DNA from: Glaciihabitans tibetensis
Lineage (GTDB): Bacteria > Actinomycetota > Actinomycetes > Actinomycetales > Microbacteriaceae
DNA length: 64,000 bases
NCBI RefSeq assembly: GCF_003003265.1
Contig: NZ_PVTL01000006.1
Span: 276,729-340,728 of the forward strand
Direction of reading: 5' to 3'
Position 1 is the stretch's first letter, and each line of letters starts with the position of its first letter. Under the pieces are notes generated by a model. The model saw nothing but the letters and a program-made list of their open reading frames with translations. It did no database searches and had not been told where the DNA came from. Positions 24,977 to 36,935 of the stretch are shown here, piece by piece. Position numbers and translations under genes: made by a program.

Positions 24977-25510
24977 TCAGCTGTGTTGTGCGCGACTGCG
25001 TCGCTGGGCGCTGCGACCCGCGAGCAGCAACAGGCCACCCAGGAGCAGCAGCAGCGACGCCAGCAGCGCGGGCGCTCCCACCGAGCCCACACCGGTCGAC
25101 GGAAGCGCGCCGGTGCGCACGGGAGCATCAAACGTGTTCACGGCCGCAATCGTGAGCACCTGCTCCCGTTCTGGCGAGCCAGCGGCAACCGGCTGCGCGT
25201 CGGCGAAGGTAGACGGGGTCACCGTGCTTCTGGTGGCGCCCCCCGTTTCTGTTTCGACGCCGAAGCAGCGTGCCCCCACCGGCAGCCGGAGCGTGTCGAG
25301 ACGAATGGTTTCATTCGCCCCGATGTCAACCTTGCCGCTGAACACGGTGGCCAGTGTCTCGTCGCCCGGAGCCGTGTCCGTCTGAACGACCACGGGCACC
25401 TGGCAGGTGACAAGCACGGTGAAGGTTGCGGAAGCAACGGCGGGCGTGCCCGCGAGAGCCCCCTCAGCCTTCTTGCTCAGCTCCACAACGCCGCCGGAGA
25501 AGGCGTTCAC
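24977..25510 (-). CDS. frame-shifted C-terminus of the giant surface protein: last DUF5979 repeat plus LPXTG anchor
   Basis: A 177-residue open frame starting at a GTG that overlaps the stop of the giant gene (TTGTGA). It has no signal peptide. It begins with 'VNAFSGGVVELSKKAEG', which aligns with the repeat boundary 'VTNRFDAGSIVITKTL' inside the large protein. It continues as one more DUF5979 repeat and ends with the sortase signal LPSTG, a hydrophobic stretch and a basic tail (GRSAQRRSRAQHS). It is therefore the missing anchor of the upstream protein, displaced by one base. Alone it could not be exported. Either a real frameshift, recoding, or a sequencing indel. Confidence 0.85.
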   Translation of the reverse strand: MNAFSGGVVELSKKAEGALAGTPAVASATFTVLVTCQVPVVVQTDTAPGDETLATVFSGKVDIGANETIRLDTLRLPVGARCFGVETETGGATRSTVTPSTFADAQPVAAGSPEREQVLTIAAVNTFDAPVRTGALPSTGVGSVGAPALLASLLLLLGGLLLLAGRSAQRRSRAQHS

Positions 25511-28500
25511 AACCCGACAGTGACCGTGTTGTCGGTCAGCGGGTCAGCGACAACCACCACCGTGACGGGGTCAGGAACGGTGTCCGCCCCTCCCGCGTCC
25601 GTCTCGGTGACCACACACTCGGCCCCCAGGGGAAGGCCGGTGATGGGTTCTGACGTGATCGTGTCCGCGTCGCCCACTGCTCGGAGCGTGACATCCCCCG
25701 TATAGACGTGGTCGACGCCGTTGAAGGAACAGTCCACGCTGAACACGTAATCGCGGTCGGGGTTGGCCGCCACCCCCACGCCGGTGAGCGTCTTGGTGAT
25801 CACGATCGAACCCGCATCGAACCGGTTGGTGACCACCACCGGTGCGAGATAGACCCCGCCGGTGTCCACGGCCGGAATCACCACCGGGGTGGACGGCGTG
25901 ATGCTGGTGTCGGTCGCGCCACCCGCGTTCGTCTCGGTGATTGTGCAGGCTGCCCCCACGGGTGCGGCGACCTCCTGCGTCTGCGCACCCCGGAAGGTCA
26001 GCGTGAGCGGGAAGCCAGAGACGACCGCCCCGTTGTATTCGCAGCTGACCCTCACCGAGAACGGCCCGACACCGTAGGAGGCGGCATCTCCCGTCACCGC
26101 TTTGGTCACCCGCAGAACGCCCATCGGGTAGCTATTGGTGATGGGTGCCGTCGCCACCGGGATCGGGGCGGGGGCCGGCGTACCGAAGTGCGGTTCGATG
26201 GTTACCCGGTGGGCTGTTGCGCGCGAGGGGTGGTCGCTTACAGCACCCTTCGCGTCGCTCTCCCAGACAAGACACTCCGCGCCAGCCGGTATCGCGTCAA
26301 TGACCTTCTTGGCGCCGACGGAGAGGCGCTCCGTACCGGACGCGACCACGGTTTTTGTGGTCCCGTCGCCGGGAGCGATGGTGCACTCGTACTGGAAGGT
26401 GTATTTCAGGTCACCGGTTTGCACCTTCGCGGGGTTTGCGCCCAGCGTCTTCTCGAGCACGAGCGACCCGTAGCTCGTCGCCACACCGACCTTGATGGGT
26501 TCGATGGGGGCGAGAATGCGGGCGCTGCCGTCGCCGCGCTGGGTCACTTCGCTGTGCGCGATCGAGTTCCACGCGATGGTGGGGTCGCTCACCTGGGTGA
26601 CGCGGAGCGGTGTCACCATCTGGAACGCGATGGTCACGCCGGCTCCGGGGGAGAGGGGTTTCTGCGAGAAGTCCATCGCAGCCTGGAATGCGGTCGCGTC
26701 TGCGGCAAAGGTCGGCGTCCAGTCGTCGGGCGCACAGGTGCCCGGCGTTCCGTAGTCGATGTCCTCGGTGCAGAGCGTTTTGCCCGAACTATAGTCGAGC
26801 GCGAGAGCAGACCCGCCGCCCGTCACCACGGGTGCCGCAGCGAGGGTCGGACGGTTATCCCACTGCGTTCCCCGGTCGGCGCCGAGAACACCGGTGTCTC
26901 CCGCGGCCGGGAGGCGGTCGATGATCGTCATCTGGGTGCCGGGCTCGGTGCCGGCGTTTCTCACCCGGATGAGGAAGTTGATCGGGTCGCCGGGATTCAC
27001 GAGAGCGACACACGGGGTTGCCGTGTAGGTTTCGCCATTCTCAGTGAAACTGGGGCAGCTTGCGTCTCCGATCGGAACGGGCCGGGCGCTCTCGCCGTTG
27101 TACCAGCCGAGATCGTGATTGCCGGCGATCCACTTTCGCGACTCGAACGACGCACCGGCGCGGGTACGCGCGGTAGCGGTGTCGGTGCAGAAGGTGCCCA
27201 CGCCGAATGAACCGTCGCCCGACGTTCCATCACCCTTCTCGCAGGCCAGCCCCGCAATGGGGGAGCCGGCCGCCATGGTGTTGGTGAGCAGCTGGCCCGC
27301 CAGCACGCCGGGCTCCAGCTTCATCTGCACCACGATGCTGAAGGTTGCCCCCGGGGCGAGCATCCACGCACCGAAGTCAAACGTCGCCTGGGCCACGTGC
27401 TCGCCCTCGCGCACCACACTGAATGTGGGCGCGGGAACTGCCGGAGTTCCGGCGGGCAGATCGACGGCGGTGATACTGAAGGGCTGGCCGTTGTCGCCCG
27501 CGTACTCCTCGTCGAAGCTCAGGCCCGCAGGAATCGAGTCCACCACCCGCAGGTTCGGAATGCTGGCGGTTCCCGTGTTGGTGACCTTCAGGGTGAACGG
27601 CACTCGTTCCCCGGGGGAGATCACGGCGTTCGGGGTCTTGTCGACGTCCAGACGCGGTGTGCCACCGTTCAGTTCCAGGGTGCTGGTGACCGGGTCGGTC
27701 TTTTCCGTCACTCCGGGAGCCTGAAGCCAGGTGGCGTAGAACCCGGTCGCCGTATTGTGAATGGGGCTGGCGACCGCGGTCGACGCGTCGCTGCGCAGGG
27801 TGGCGCGTGGGGTGACCCTGAACGTGACTTTTCCCGTGCAACGCTCGTCGCCGCACGGCGTGAACACGTGACCGCCGTTGGCTGTAGACGTGCTGCCGAA
27901 CGTTGCACGGATACCCGTCACCTCGCCCTCGGCGACGCCGGTGGGCAGTGCTGCGCGCTCCGCCGGCACTCCGCGTACCCAGGCGCCCTTCACATAGGCG
28001 TCGATCCGGACCGTGCTTCCAGAGGCGGATGCCGCGGGCGGGGTCATCGCGGTGAAGTCCACAAAATCGACCGACTCGAAGAACTTCGTGTCCCCGTCTT
28101 CGATGCCCAACTCGCGGGCGCTGAGGTTTCCGGTATTGCGAACCGTGAGGTTCACCGAGGTGTACTGCTCGGGCAGACCCGCGACCCGCACCGGCAGTGC
28201 GCTCGGGGTGATCATCTTGTTCACGGAGGCGCCGTCTGCCGTCGGCCCGGTGCTGGTGGCCGGCGAACAGGCGGGTTCTGCACCGACGTAGCCCGTCGCG
28301 GTCAGCACGAAGCAGTTACTGAGCGCCGTGCCATCGGGCGTACCCGAGCGGCGCTCGGCGGTGAGGTTGAGCTGGAAGTACTGGGTGGTCGGAAGCTCAC
28401 CCGCGAGTGAGGCGCGGATTCCGGTCGCACGGTCGAGCAGCGCTGCGTTTGCGGGATCGAAGGCGACCCACGCGTCGGCCGCCGGATCAAACACCTCGAT

Positions 28501-30432
28501 CGTTGCCTCCCCGGTTCCGGATGATTTGGTCACCGCGGCGTCCACGATGCGAAGAACCGCGAAAGGGTTGCCGGCCACCGTCGGGCGATCGCTCGCGTCG
28601 ACGGGGGGATCGGTGATCACGGGAGTGGTGAGGGGCAGATTGCCACTGTTGGTGAAGCGGAGCGTGAACGGAATGGGTTCACCGAACGGGATGCTGGCGC
28701 GCCCGACGGTCTTGACCCCGGTACCGGCCAGGTGCGCTGTTTCCACGGCGACCGTGTCGCAGGCATTTGCCGCCGATGCGCCCGTGCCGTTCGTGGTGTT
28801 CGCGATACCGGACACCCGGGCGCAGTTGTCGACGCCGGCGCTGCTGCCGCCGGCCAGGTCGTCGTTGGTCACCAGCGCGTTGAGGAGTCCGGACAAGCCG
28901 AGCGATGCTGACGCACCGGGAACGATGGTGGCCGCGCCTGCGGCTCCCCGGTAGGTGACCGAAACGCTCGTGATGCGCACGCCCGGGCGGGCGGCGTCAC
29001 TGATCAGGGTGTTCTCCGTGTGGGTCGTGGTGGTGGATGAGCCGTCGGAGTAGCCGATCAACAGGAGAGCGGATGCTGCGCCCTCGGGAAGTGTGAGACG
29101 CACGATCTCCGTGTCGAACTTTGCGAATTCGGCGGGCGCGGTGGCCGCCGGTTCGGCGATGGTGACCTCGGCGAGAGCAAACGGCGATTCGTTGGTGGCG
29201 CGCACCACTGCGGACACGGGTGAGCGCTTGTTGATGACCGCGTGCTCCCCGGCATCCCGCGAGAAATTCTGATTGGTGTCGGCAAAGAACGACTTGGTGG
29301 CGGTGAGAACCAACGTGTCGGGAAGGATGTCCTTCGACGCGCAGGCAGCGGTGCCGACCGTGGTCGCGCCCGTGGAATCTGTCGCGCTGGGGGTCGCGCA
29401 GTTGGCCACCGTGGTGCGTTCCGTTGGTTTCTGCTCCGCGCCCGTCGAGCGGATTGTGCTGCGGAGGGCGAGGGTGAGGTCGATGAAGCCCGCCGTCGCT
29501 GAGGTGGGGATCGGGGTTCCTGCGGAGTGGGAGAACACGACCCGTACGCCCGTGATTGTGGCGGGGTCGACCCCGGCAGGGAACGCGAACGCTGCGGCCG
29601 CCGTCAGGGTACCGCCGCCCGTGTACGCGCCGTCGGCGCACTCGAGTGTGGGGTCGGTGCAGAAAAAGACCTGCGCCCGATCCGTGCCGGCGGGCAAAGA
29701 CACGAGTGCGACCTCGCGCAGGTTGAACCGATCGAATACCTCAGATCCGTCGTCGGTAACGGCGAGAGAAGTAACTTTGGCTGAGCTGGACGACGCGTTG
29801 CGCACACCCAGGTGCACTGTGCTCGTCGCCGCACTTCCGGCGACGGCCGCTGATCCTGGCCACTGCTTGGTGGCAACGGGCGTGACCACACGGGGAACGG
29901 TCACCTGAACGACATCGGTCGCCGTCTGGGGCGTCGCATTGTCGGCGGTCACGGTGGCGCTGTTGCTGATGGAGGCGCCGTCGAGGAGCGGGGTGTCCGC
30001 GGGCAGCGTCATCTTGATGTCGAGTGTCTCGTTGGTGCCGGCGAGCAGCCCGGTGCCCGTCGGATTGTCGAGGCGCTGCTGGTAGACGATCGTGAGCTTG
30101 TGCGACGCGCTGTCGTAGGTGACCAGGCGTGACGGTGTCGAGGTGGGCAGGCTCGCGACATCCACCACCAGCTCAGCCGGGAGAGTGTCTTCGAAGGTGA
30201 AGTTCGCGCAGTCGATTTCGATGCTCGAGCAGGAGAGGTACAGGGTGTAGTTGATGTCGTCCCCCGCTTGCAGCGGCGCACCGGCGAGATCGTTTGCCTT
30301 GGTGATGGCGAGCGTGGCCGTGCCGGCGGCAATCGCAGCTCCGGCGGGCACGGTCATGGTGGCGAGAACCAGGGCAGCTGTCACTGCAGCGATCACGGGT
30401 TTTCGGCGCGACGAATAACGGGTACGTAGCAA
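25507..30432 (-). CDS. giant secreted repeat protein (DUF11/DUF5979), adhesin-like, cut off before its LPXTG anchor
   Basis: The TTG at 30432 is chosen because GGAGGTAAG lies eight bases upstream and the product then begins with a classical signal peptide (basic RTRYSSRRK, then VIAAVTAALVLATM, cleavage near AIAAG). The 1641 residues comprise several DUF11-like modules, recognisable by 'LTVRNTGNLSARELGIEDGD', 'VPFTLKVTNTGTASIPNLRV' and 'INFLIRVRNAGTEPGTQMTI', followed by three full DUF5979 repeats with 'ECTI', 'AACTITETNAGG' and 'ECVVTETDAGG'. Such proteins are wall-anchored fibres or adhesins. The stop falls at the border to the fourth DUF5979 repeat, which continues in the next frame. As read it would be secreted unanchored. 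The sigma-factor fusion is encoded 143 bases upstream. Confidence 0.9.
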   Translation of the reverse strand: MLRTRYSSRRKPVIAAVTAALVLATMTVPAGAAIAAGTATLAITKANDLAGAPLQAGDDINYTLYLSCSSIEIDCANFTFEDTLPAELVVDVASLPTSTPSRLVTYDSASHKLTIVYQQRLDNPTGTGLLAGTNETLDIKMTLPADTPLLDGASISNSATVTADNATPQTATDVVQVTVPRVVTPVATKQWPGSAAVAGSAATSTVHLGVRNASSSSAKVTSLAVTDDGSEVFDRFNLREVALVSLPAGTDRAQVFFCTDPTLECADGAYTGGGTLTAAAAFAFPAGVDPATITGVRVVFSHSAGTPIPTSATAGFIDLTLALRSTIRSTGAEQKPTERTTVANCATPSATDSTGATTVGTAACASKDILPDTLVLTATKSFFADTNQNFSRDAGEHAVINKRSPVSAVVRATNESPFALAEVTIAEPAATAPAEFAKFDTEIVRLTLPEGAASALLLIGYSDGSSTTTTHTENTLISDAARPGVRITSVSVTYRGAAGAATIVPGASASLGLSGLLNALVTNDDLAGGSSAGVDNCARVSGIANTTNGTGASAANACDTVAVETAHLAGTGVKTVGRASIPFGEPIPFTLRFTNSGNLPLTTPVITDPPVDASDRPTVAGNPFAVLRIVDAAVTKSSGTGEATIEVFDPAADAWVAFDPANAALLDRATGIRASLAGELPTTQYFQLNLTAERRSGTPDGTALSNCFVLTATGYVGAEPACSPATSTGPTADGASVNKMITPSALPVRVAGLPEQYTSVNLTVRNTGNLSARELGIEDGDTKFFESVDFVDFTAMTPPAASASGSTVRIDAYVKGAWVRGVPAERAALPTGVAEGEVTGIRATFGSTSTANGGHVFTPCGDERCTGKVTFRVTPRATLRSDASTAVASPIHNTATGFYATWLQAPGVTEKTDPVTSTLELNGGTPRLDVDKTPNAVISPGERVPFTLKVTNTGTASIPNLRVVDSIPAGLSFDEEYAGDNGQPFSITAVDLPAGTPAVPAPTFSVVREGEHVAQATFDFGAWMLAPGATFSIVVQMKLEPGVLAGQLLTNTMAAGSPIAGLACEKGDGTSGDGSFGVGTFCTDTATARTRAGASFESRKWIAGNHDLGWYNGESARPVPIGDASCPSFTENGETYTATPCVALVNPGDPINFLIRVRNAGTEPGTQMTIIDRLPAAGDTGVLGADRGTQWDNRPTLAAAPVVTGGGSALALDYSSGKTLCTEDIDYGTPGTCAPDDWTPTFAADATAFQAAMDFSQKPLSPGAGVTIAFQMVTPLRVTQVSDPTIAWNSIAHSEVTQRGDGSARILAPIEPIKVGVATSYGSLVLEKTLGANPAKVQTGDLKYTFQYECTIAPGDGTTKTVVASGTERLSVGAKKVIDAIPAGAECLVWESDAKGAVSDHPSRATAHRVTIEPHFGTPAPAPIPVATAPITNSYPMGVLRVTKAVTGDAASYGVGPFSVRVSCEYNGAVVSGFPLTLTFRGAQTQEVAAPVGAACTITETNAGGATDTSITPSTPVVIPAVDTGGVYLAPVVVTNRFDAGSIVITKTLTGVGVAANPDRDYVFSVDCSFNGVDHVYTGDVTLRAVGDADTITSEPITGLPLGAECVVTETDAGGADTVPDPVTVVVVADPLTDNTVTVGL

Positions 30433-30554
30433 GGGACTTACCTCCGGGTAGTAAGAATCGATGGGGCGCGCAGGTCCCTCACGGGAGTGCTGTCGTGCGC
30501 CGCACGTCGAGAGCATTCGCCCTCTTTTATAGAGAGGGACTCAGCTCAAAAACG

Positions 30555-30567
30555 TGACGTTCCGTCA
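30555..30567 (-). promoter_or_regulatory. TGACG-TTC-CGTCA palindrome with a GGAAC core upstream of the giant gene
   Basis: A perfect 5+3+5 palindrome in the gap between the sigma-fusion stop and the surface-protein start. On the minus strand it contains GGAAC, the usual -35 motif of ECF sigma factors. A weak AGTC at suitable spacing could serve as -10. A TATAAA lies further downstream inside a small hairpin (30520-30538). The assignment is tentative. Confidence 0.35.
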
Positions 30568-30575
30568 GAAAGAAT

Positions 30576-32591
<2,016 letters not shown>

Positions 32592-32807
32592 TTACCAAAT
32601 TTTGTCTCATTAACTACCGTGAGCACCAGAGAAACTTGACAACGTTTCGTTTTTTCCTGCCAACGCTGCGGCGGGGTTGATGTCGATTCACCGAGACTCC
32701 GGCACGGGGCCTAGCCAGCAGAGGTGCAGAATTCTATGTTGAGGGTGGCGCAGCTTCCGCAGCAGGCGGGGTGCCCGATGTGTGTCGTGAGGATGTCTGT
32801 CGTGAGT

Positions 32808-34916
32808 ATGAAAATGCAGAGAATGTTGTTCTCCGTGGCCGTGCTGGCCACTGCGCTGGTCTCCGTGGGCGCCCTGCCCGCCTCGGCTGAGGAACCGGTC
32901 GAGCTCGGGTCGACCCACGTCGTCGACGCCGCGGGCGTGCTGGGCGGCGACACCGCTGCTATCGAGGAGGCCGCCGACGAGCTCTACAACGCCGACGGAA
33001 TCGACCTCTACGTTGTCTACGTCGACCAGTTCACGGGCCCCGAAAACGCCGCGGACTGGGCAAACAGCACGGCCTCCCTCAACAACCTCGGCCCCACCGA
33101 CTACCTGCTCGCCGTCGCAGTCGGCGGGCGCGCGTACTACCTGTCCGGGGATTCGGCCGGCCCGGTCAGCGAAGACCAGCTCGCGAGCATCGAGAACGAC
33201 CTGGTCGAGCCGCAGCTGCGCGAAGACAACTGGGAGGGCGCCGCGATCGCCGCGGCCGAAGGGCTCGGTGACGCCGTCGGGGGCGGAGGCGCCACGGAAA
33301 GCGGTACAGGCAGCGGCTTCGGCGGCGGCCTGATCGTGGTCGCGCTGGTTGTGCTCGCCGGGTTTGCCCTGATCGTGTTGCTGATTGCCCGGTCCCGCCG
33401 CAAGTCTGCCGCGGGCGTCCAGAGCGGTGAGCGGCGAGCGGGTTCCGCGGCGGTCCAGCCGCCGCCCATTCCTCTCGCCGAGTTGCAGCAGCGAGCGGGC
33501 AGTGCCCTCGTGCAGACGGATGATGCGGTGCAAACCAGCGAGGAAGAACTCGGTTTCGCCATCGCCTCCTACGGCGCCGCTGCCGAGCCGTTCACCCGCG
33601 CCCTCGCCCTGTCGAAGACCCAGCTCGAGGAAGCATTCCGGCTGAAGCAGAAGCTCGATGACGCCGAGCCGGACTCTGAAGCCCAGGCCCGCGACTGGAA
33701 CTCCCGGATCATCGAGCTCTGTGAAGAAGCGAACGCCGTGCTCGACGAGCAGGCAGACGCGTTCGACGAGTTGCGCGAACTTGAGAAGAACGTGCCGACC
33801 GCCATCGCCGCCGTGCGGGCTGACCTGGCCGCGACAGAGCCCCGGATCGAGGCCGCCCGCGCCACCCTGCAGGCGCTAAGTCAACGATTCACCGACACCA
33901 CCCTGAACACCGTCGCCGACAACCCCGAGCAGGCGGCCGAGCGGCTGACCTTCGCGAGCACCGCCCTTGCCGGAGCCGAGGAGGATGTCGCTGCCGCCGA
34001 ACTGAGCGAGGCAGCCGTCGGTGTCCAGGCGGCCCAGGAGGCTGTCGCGCAGGCGCAGCGTCTGCTCGACGCCATCGACAAGGTGGGCACCGACCTCGCG
34101 GCCACCCGCGCGGCGATCGATACCGCCATCGCCGACCTGCAGCGTGACCTCGTGGACGCCCGCGCCCTTGCTGCGGCGGGTGACTCGCAGGGTTCCATTG
34201 CGGCGGTCGCATCATCCACCACCACAGCCGTCGCCGAAGTTCAGCGCCAGCTCGGTGCTGAGGCCGTCGATGCTCACGGCCTGGCCCAGCAGCTCGAACT
34301 CGCCAATCGCGACATCGACGGTGTTCTCGCCGCGGTGCGCGACCGCCAGTCGCAGGACCGCCGGGCCAGCGCGGCCCTCCGGCAGGTGCTCGGGTCCGCC
34401 GAGAGCAAGGTGTCGGCGGCGACCGACTTCATCTCCGCGCGCCGAGGGGGCGTCGGGGCAGAGGCGCGCACCCGTCTGGCCGAGGCCAGCAGGCTCGTGT
34501 CCGCCGCCCACGCTGCCGCCCCGACCGACCCCGCGCTCGCGCTGGCGCACGCCCAGCGGGCCGACGACCTCGCCGGCCAGTCCATCCAGCTCGCCGAACA
34601 GGACGTCAGCGGGTTCAGCTCTAACATGGGCGGGTTCGGCGGTATGCCCGGGACGGGCGGTGGATCGAGCGGAAACGGGATGATGGGGGCCGTGCTGGGC
34701 GGCATCATCATCAATTCCGTTCTCGGTGGGGGCAACCGTGGGGGAGGCCTGTTCGGTGGCGGCGGCTTCGGTGGAGGCGGTTTTGGTGGTGGAGGCGGCG
34801 GGGGCGGCTTCGGCGGGTTTGGCGGCGGTGGCGGTGGTCGCGGCGGCGGAAGTCGCGGACCCGGCAGCTTCGGTGGCGGCGGCACCCGCTCCCGCCGCGG
34901 CGGCGGCCGGTTCTAG
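32808..34916 (+). CDS. TPM-domain membrane protein with coiled-coil region and Gly-rich tail
   Basis: The start is uncertain; ATG 32808 gives a clean signal peptide (KMQRMLFSVAVLATALVSVG, cleavage near PASAEE), while ATG 32793 or 32724 are possible. The 702-residue product has an N-terminal TPM domain (about 35-155: 'VVDAAGVLGGDTAAIEEAAD', 'DYLLAVAVGGRAYYLSGD'). A membrane helix follows (GGLIVVALVVLAGFALIVLL), then a long alanine-rich helical or coiled-coil region with many Ala/Asp/Gln heptads, and a Gly/Phe-rich C-terminus (GGGFGGGGFGGG). TPM proteins are membrane-tethered, in some cases with acid phosphatase activity. It is divergent from the sigma fusion. Function unknown. Confidence 0.88.
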   Translation: MKMQRMLFSVAVLATALVSVGALPASAEEPVELGSTHVVDAAGVLGGDTAAIEEAADELYNADGIDLYVVYVDQFTGPENAADWANSTASLNNLGPTDYLLAVAVGGRAYYLSGDSAGPVSEDQLASIENDLVEPQLREDNWEGAAIAAAEGLGDAVGGGGATESGTGSGFGGGLIVVALVVLAGFALIVLLIARSRRKSAAGVQSGERRAGSAAVQPPPIPLAELQQRAGSALVQTDDAVQTSEEELGFAIASYGAAAEPFTRALALSKTQLEEAFRLKQKLDDAEPDSEAQARDWNSRIIELCEEANAVLDEQADAFDELRELEKNVPTAIAAVRADLAATEPRIEAARATLQALSQRFTDTTLNTVADNPEQAAERLTFASTALAGAEEDVAAAELSEAAVGVQAAQEAVAQAQRLLDAIDKVGTDLAATRAAIDTAIADLQRDLVDARALAAAGDSQGSIAAVASSTTTAVAEVQRQLGAEAVDAHGLAQQLELANRDIDGVLAAVRDRQSQDRRASAALRQVLGSAESKVSAATDFISARRGGVGAEARTRLAEASRLVSAAHAAAPTDPALALAHAQRADDLAGQSIQLAEQDVSGFSSNMGGFGGMPGTGGGSSGNGMMGAVLGGIIINSVLGGGNRGGGLFGGGGFGGGGFGGGGGGGGFGGFGGGGGGRGGGSRGPGSFGGGGTRSRRGGGRF

Positions 34917-35059
34917 CCCGCCAGGCTGGCCGAAGTATCACCGGGCAGCGACTGGCTCCGGCATCGTCTCTCGCACGACGTTGTTCGGAGTTTTCCTCGG
35001 TAGCGTACTCTTCGTTCGGTCGGTTGTGACGACGGTGGTCGCAAGAAAGTAGGGATTCG

Positions 35060-35887
35060 ATGAGCGGAAACTGGGGCGAAAGCACGGTCATGGCGCGCCT
35101 GCGCGCCGGGTCGCCTCAGCTCGGACCCAGCGAAAGACGGGTCGCCAGCGTCATTCTGGCGCGACCCTCCGAGGTCACCGACTGGTCCACCTCCGAGCTC
35201 GCTGCCGCCGCTGAGACGTCGGCCGCGACGGTCATCCGTGCCTGCCAGAGCCTGGGCTTTCGGGGCTTCCAGCACCTCCGCCTCGAACTCGCGCGGGCGG
35301 CGCCCTCGCTCCCGGAGACCAACGATGATCCGGTTGGCGTGCTGTTCGACGAGGCGGTGGACGCCCTGCGGGTTGGGCGCGAGAGCGTCGATCCGGGCGC
35401 CGTCGAGGCGGCGGTGCGCGCGCTTGAGGGGGCTCGCCGCCTGGTGTTGGTGGGCAACGGCTTCTCGTCGCCGCCACTGCAGGATGCCGCACTGCGGTTC
35501 AGCACGATCGGTCGTTCGGTCGAAGCCCCGAGCGATGTTCTCGCGCAACAGTTCGCGTCGCATTCGCTTGCCCCGGGGGATGTCTGCCTGGCGGTGAGCT
35601 ACTCGGGAGCAAACCTGCATTCGCTTGCCGCCTGCCGCGCTGCGGCGGATCGGGGGGCGACGGTGATCGTTATCACCAGTTTTGCGCGGTCCCCGCTTGC
35701 GCGCCTCGGCACGATCGCCCTCGTGACCACACCCGTGGGCAGCGCGCACGGCATCGATCCGTTCCTGAGCCGGCTCAACCACATGGTGATCCTCCATGCG
35801 CTGCATTCACTCCTGGCGCAACGGATCGGTTCGGACGTCGTGGAGATGCGCCACGTTATTGCCGAGGCTCTCGCCGAGGACGAGTAG
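35060..35887 (+). CDS. MurR/RpiR family regulator with SIS domain
   Basis: A 275-residue regulator. The N-terminal helix-turn-helix spans 'GPSERRVASVILARPSEV' to 'SELAAAAETSAATVIRAC' with 'LGFRGFQHLRLELARA', typical of RpiR. The C-terminal SIS domain, which binds phosphosugars, has 'ARRLVLVGNGFSSPPLQDAA' and 'DVCLAVSYSGANLHSLAACR' (Ser-x-Ser replaced by SYSG). It lies directly upstream of a phosphoesterase and an ABC importer, so it probably senses a phosphorylated substrate and controls them (inference). Confidence 0.92.
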   Translation: MSGNWGESTVMARLRAGSPQLGPSERRVASVILARPSEVTDWSTSELAAAAETSAATVIRACQSLGFRGFQHLRLELARAAPSLPETNDDPVGVLFDEAVDALRVGRESVDPGAVEAAVRALEGARRLVLVGNGFSSPPLQDAALRFSTIGRSVEAPSDVLAQQFASHSLAPGDVCLAVSYSGANLHSLAACRAAADRGATVIVITSFARSPLARLGTIALVTTPVGSAHGIDPFLSRLNHMVILHALHSLLAQRIGSDVVEMRHVIAEALAEDE

Positions 35888-36116
35888 CTCTGCGGTTCGC
35901 CGTGCCGTGCGGGTTCGTCGTGACTACGCAACGTTCGTCGCTTAGTTACTCCGACGTAACCCGACGTTCATCCCGTCCGCTCACGCTGGCTCAGTAACCG
36001 CATTCCGCGCTCCGTGGAATGTACGGAATGGGAGGCGGTGGGTCGGTGCGCAAGTTCGTGAAACTCCCCCTCAGTGACGGCAGCGCGTTGGGCACGCCAC
36101 TCGCGGGTGCTGTGGC

Positions 36117-36935
36117 ATGAGCGCGGACTCCGGGCGCATCACGATCCTGCACGTGAGCGACGTGCACGCAACGAACGGCGAACTCCTCTACGGCGCCGTG
36201 AACGGGCTCGAGCGGCTTGCTCTGGTCTGCTCCTACGCGCTCGACGCGGGCATCACCCCCGAGGCGGTGGTGGTCACCGGCGATCTCGTGCAGCGGGGTC
36301 ACGCCGCGGCGTACCCGGCACTGGCCCGGGCGTTCGCCCGCCTCGAGGACCGCATCGGCGCCCCGGTGCTGACCGCGCTCGGTAACCACGATGACCCGGA
36401 GGCGGCCAGGGCACTCGCGCACCACGAGAGTGCGCACTACCGAGCCGTCATTCTCGACACCGTGCGGATCCTAATTCTGGACTCCAGCAGCGGCGCTCTC
36501 GGAGACGAGCAGCTCGGCTGGCTCCGCGGCCAGCTTGCCGTTCCGCATGCGCTCGGCACCGTCGTCGCCCTGCACCACGCACCGCTCGGCTCGCCGCTTC
36601 CGACCCTCGCAAAGCAGGGGCTCCGCGACGGCTCGGAGTTGCTGGACGCGCTCGTGCACACCGACACGCGCCTCGTGCTGGCCGGGCATTTCCATCATCC
36701 GCTGTCCGCAACGGTGCGCGGCATCCCGATCTCCGTAGGACCATCGCTGGCTTATCACCAGGTGATGAACGCAGGCCCCAACGTGGTGAGCGGCCACGAC
36801 TCGGCGATGTTCTCACTGGTGCACCTCACCGCGGACTCCGTGAGCGCGACCTCGGTGAGCATGCGCACCCCAGAACCACTGTTCACCTCCCAACACACCC
36901 CTCCCCACCACCAAACACACCGAAGGACATCATGA
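36117..36935 (+). CDS. calcineurin-like metallophosphoesterase
   Basis: A 272-residue cytoplasmic phosphoesterase with all metal motifs in order: 'HVSDVHA' (D-x-H), 'VVTGDLVQRG' (GD), 'ALGNHDD' (GNHD), 'VALHHAPLGS' and 'LAGHFHHP' (GHxH). This is the Icc/GpdQ-like class that acts on cyclic nucleotides or phosphodiesters such as glycerophosphodiesters. The last codons overlap the start of the binding-protein gene by four bases, so it is translationally coupled to the importer. A role in dephosphorylating the imported compound is likely but unproven. Confidence 0.92.
   Translation: MSADSGRITILHVSDVHATNGELLYGAVNGLERLALVCSYALDAGITPEAVVVTGDLVQRGHAAAYPALARAFARLEDRIGAPVLTALGNHDDPEAARALAHHESAHYRAVILDTVRILILDSSSGALGDEQLGWLRGQLAVPHALGTVVALHHAPLGSPLPTLAKQGLRDGSELLDALVHTDTRLVLAGHFHHPLSATVRGIPISVGPSLAYHQVMNAGPNVVSGHDSAMFSLVHLTADSVSATSVSMRTPEPLFTSQHTPPHHQTHRRTS

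Noticed and set aside
24029..28410. Several long rightward frames antisense to the DUF1206 and giant surface-protein genes
   Set aside because: Biased composition and no motifs; the leftward frames show signal peptide, repeats and an anchor.
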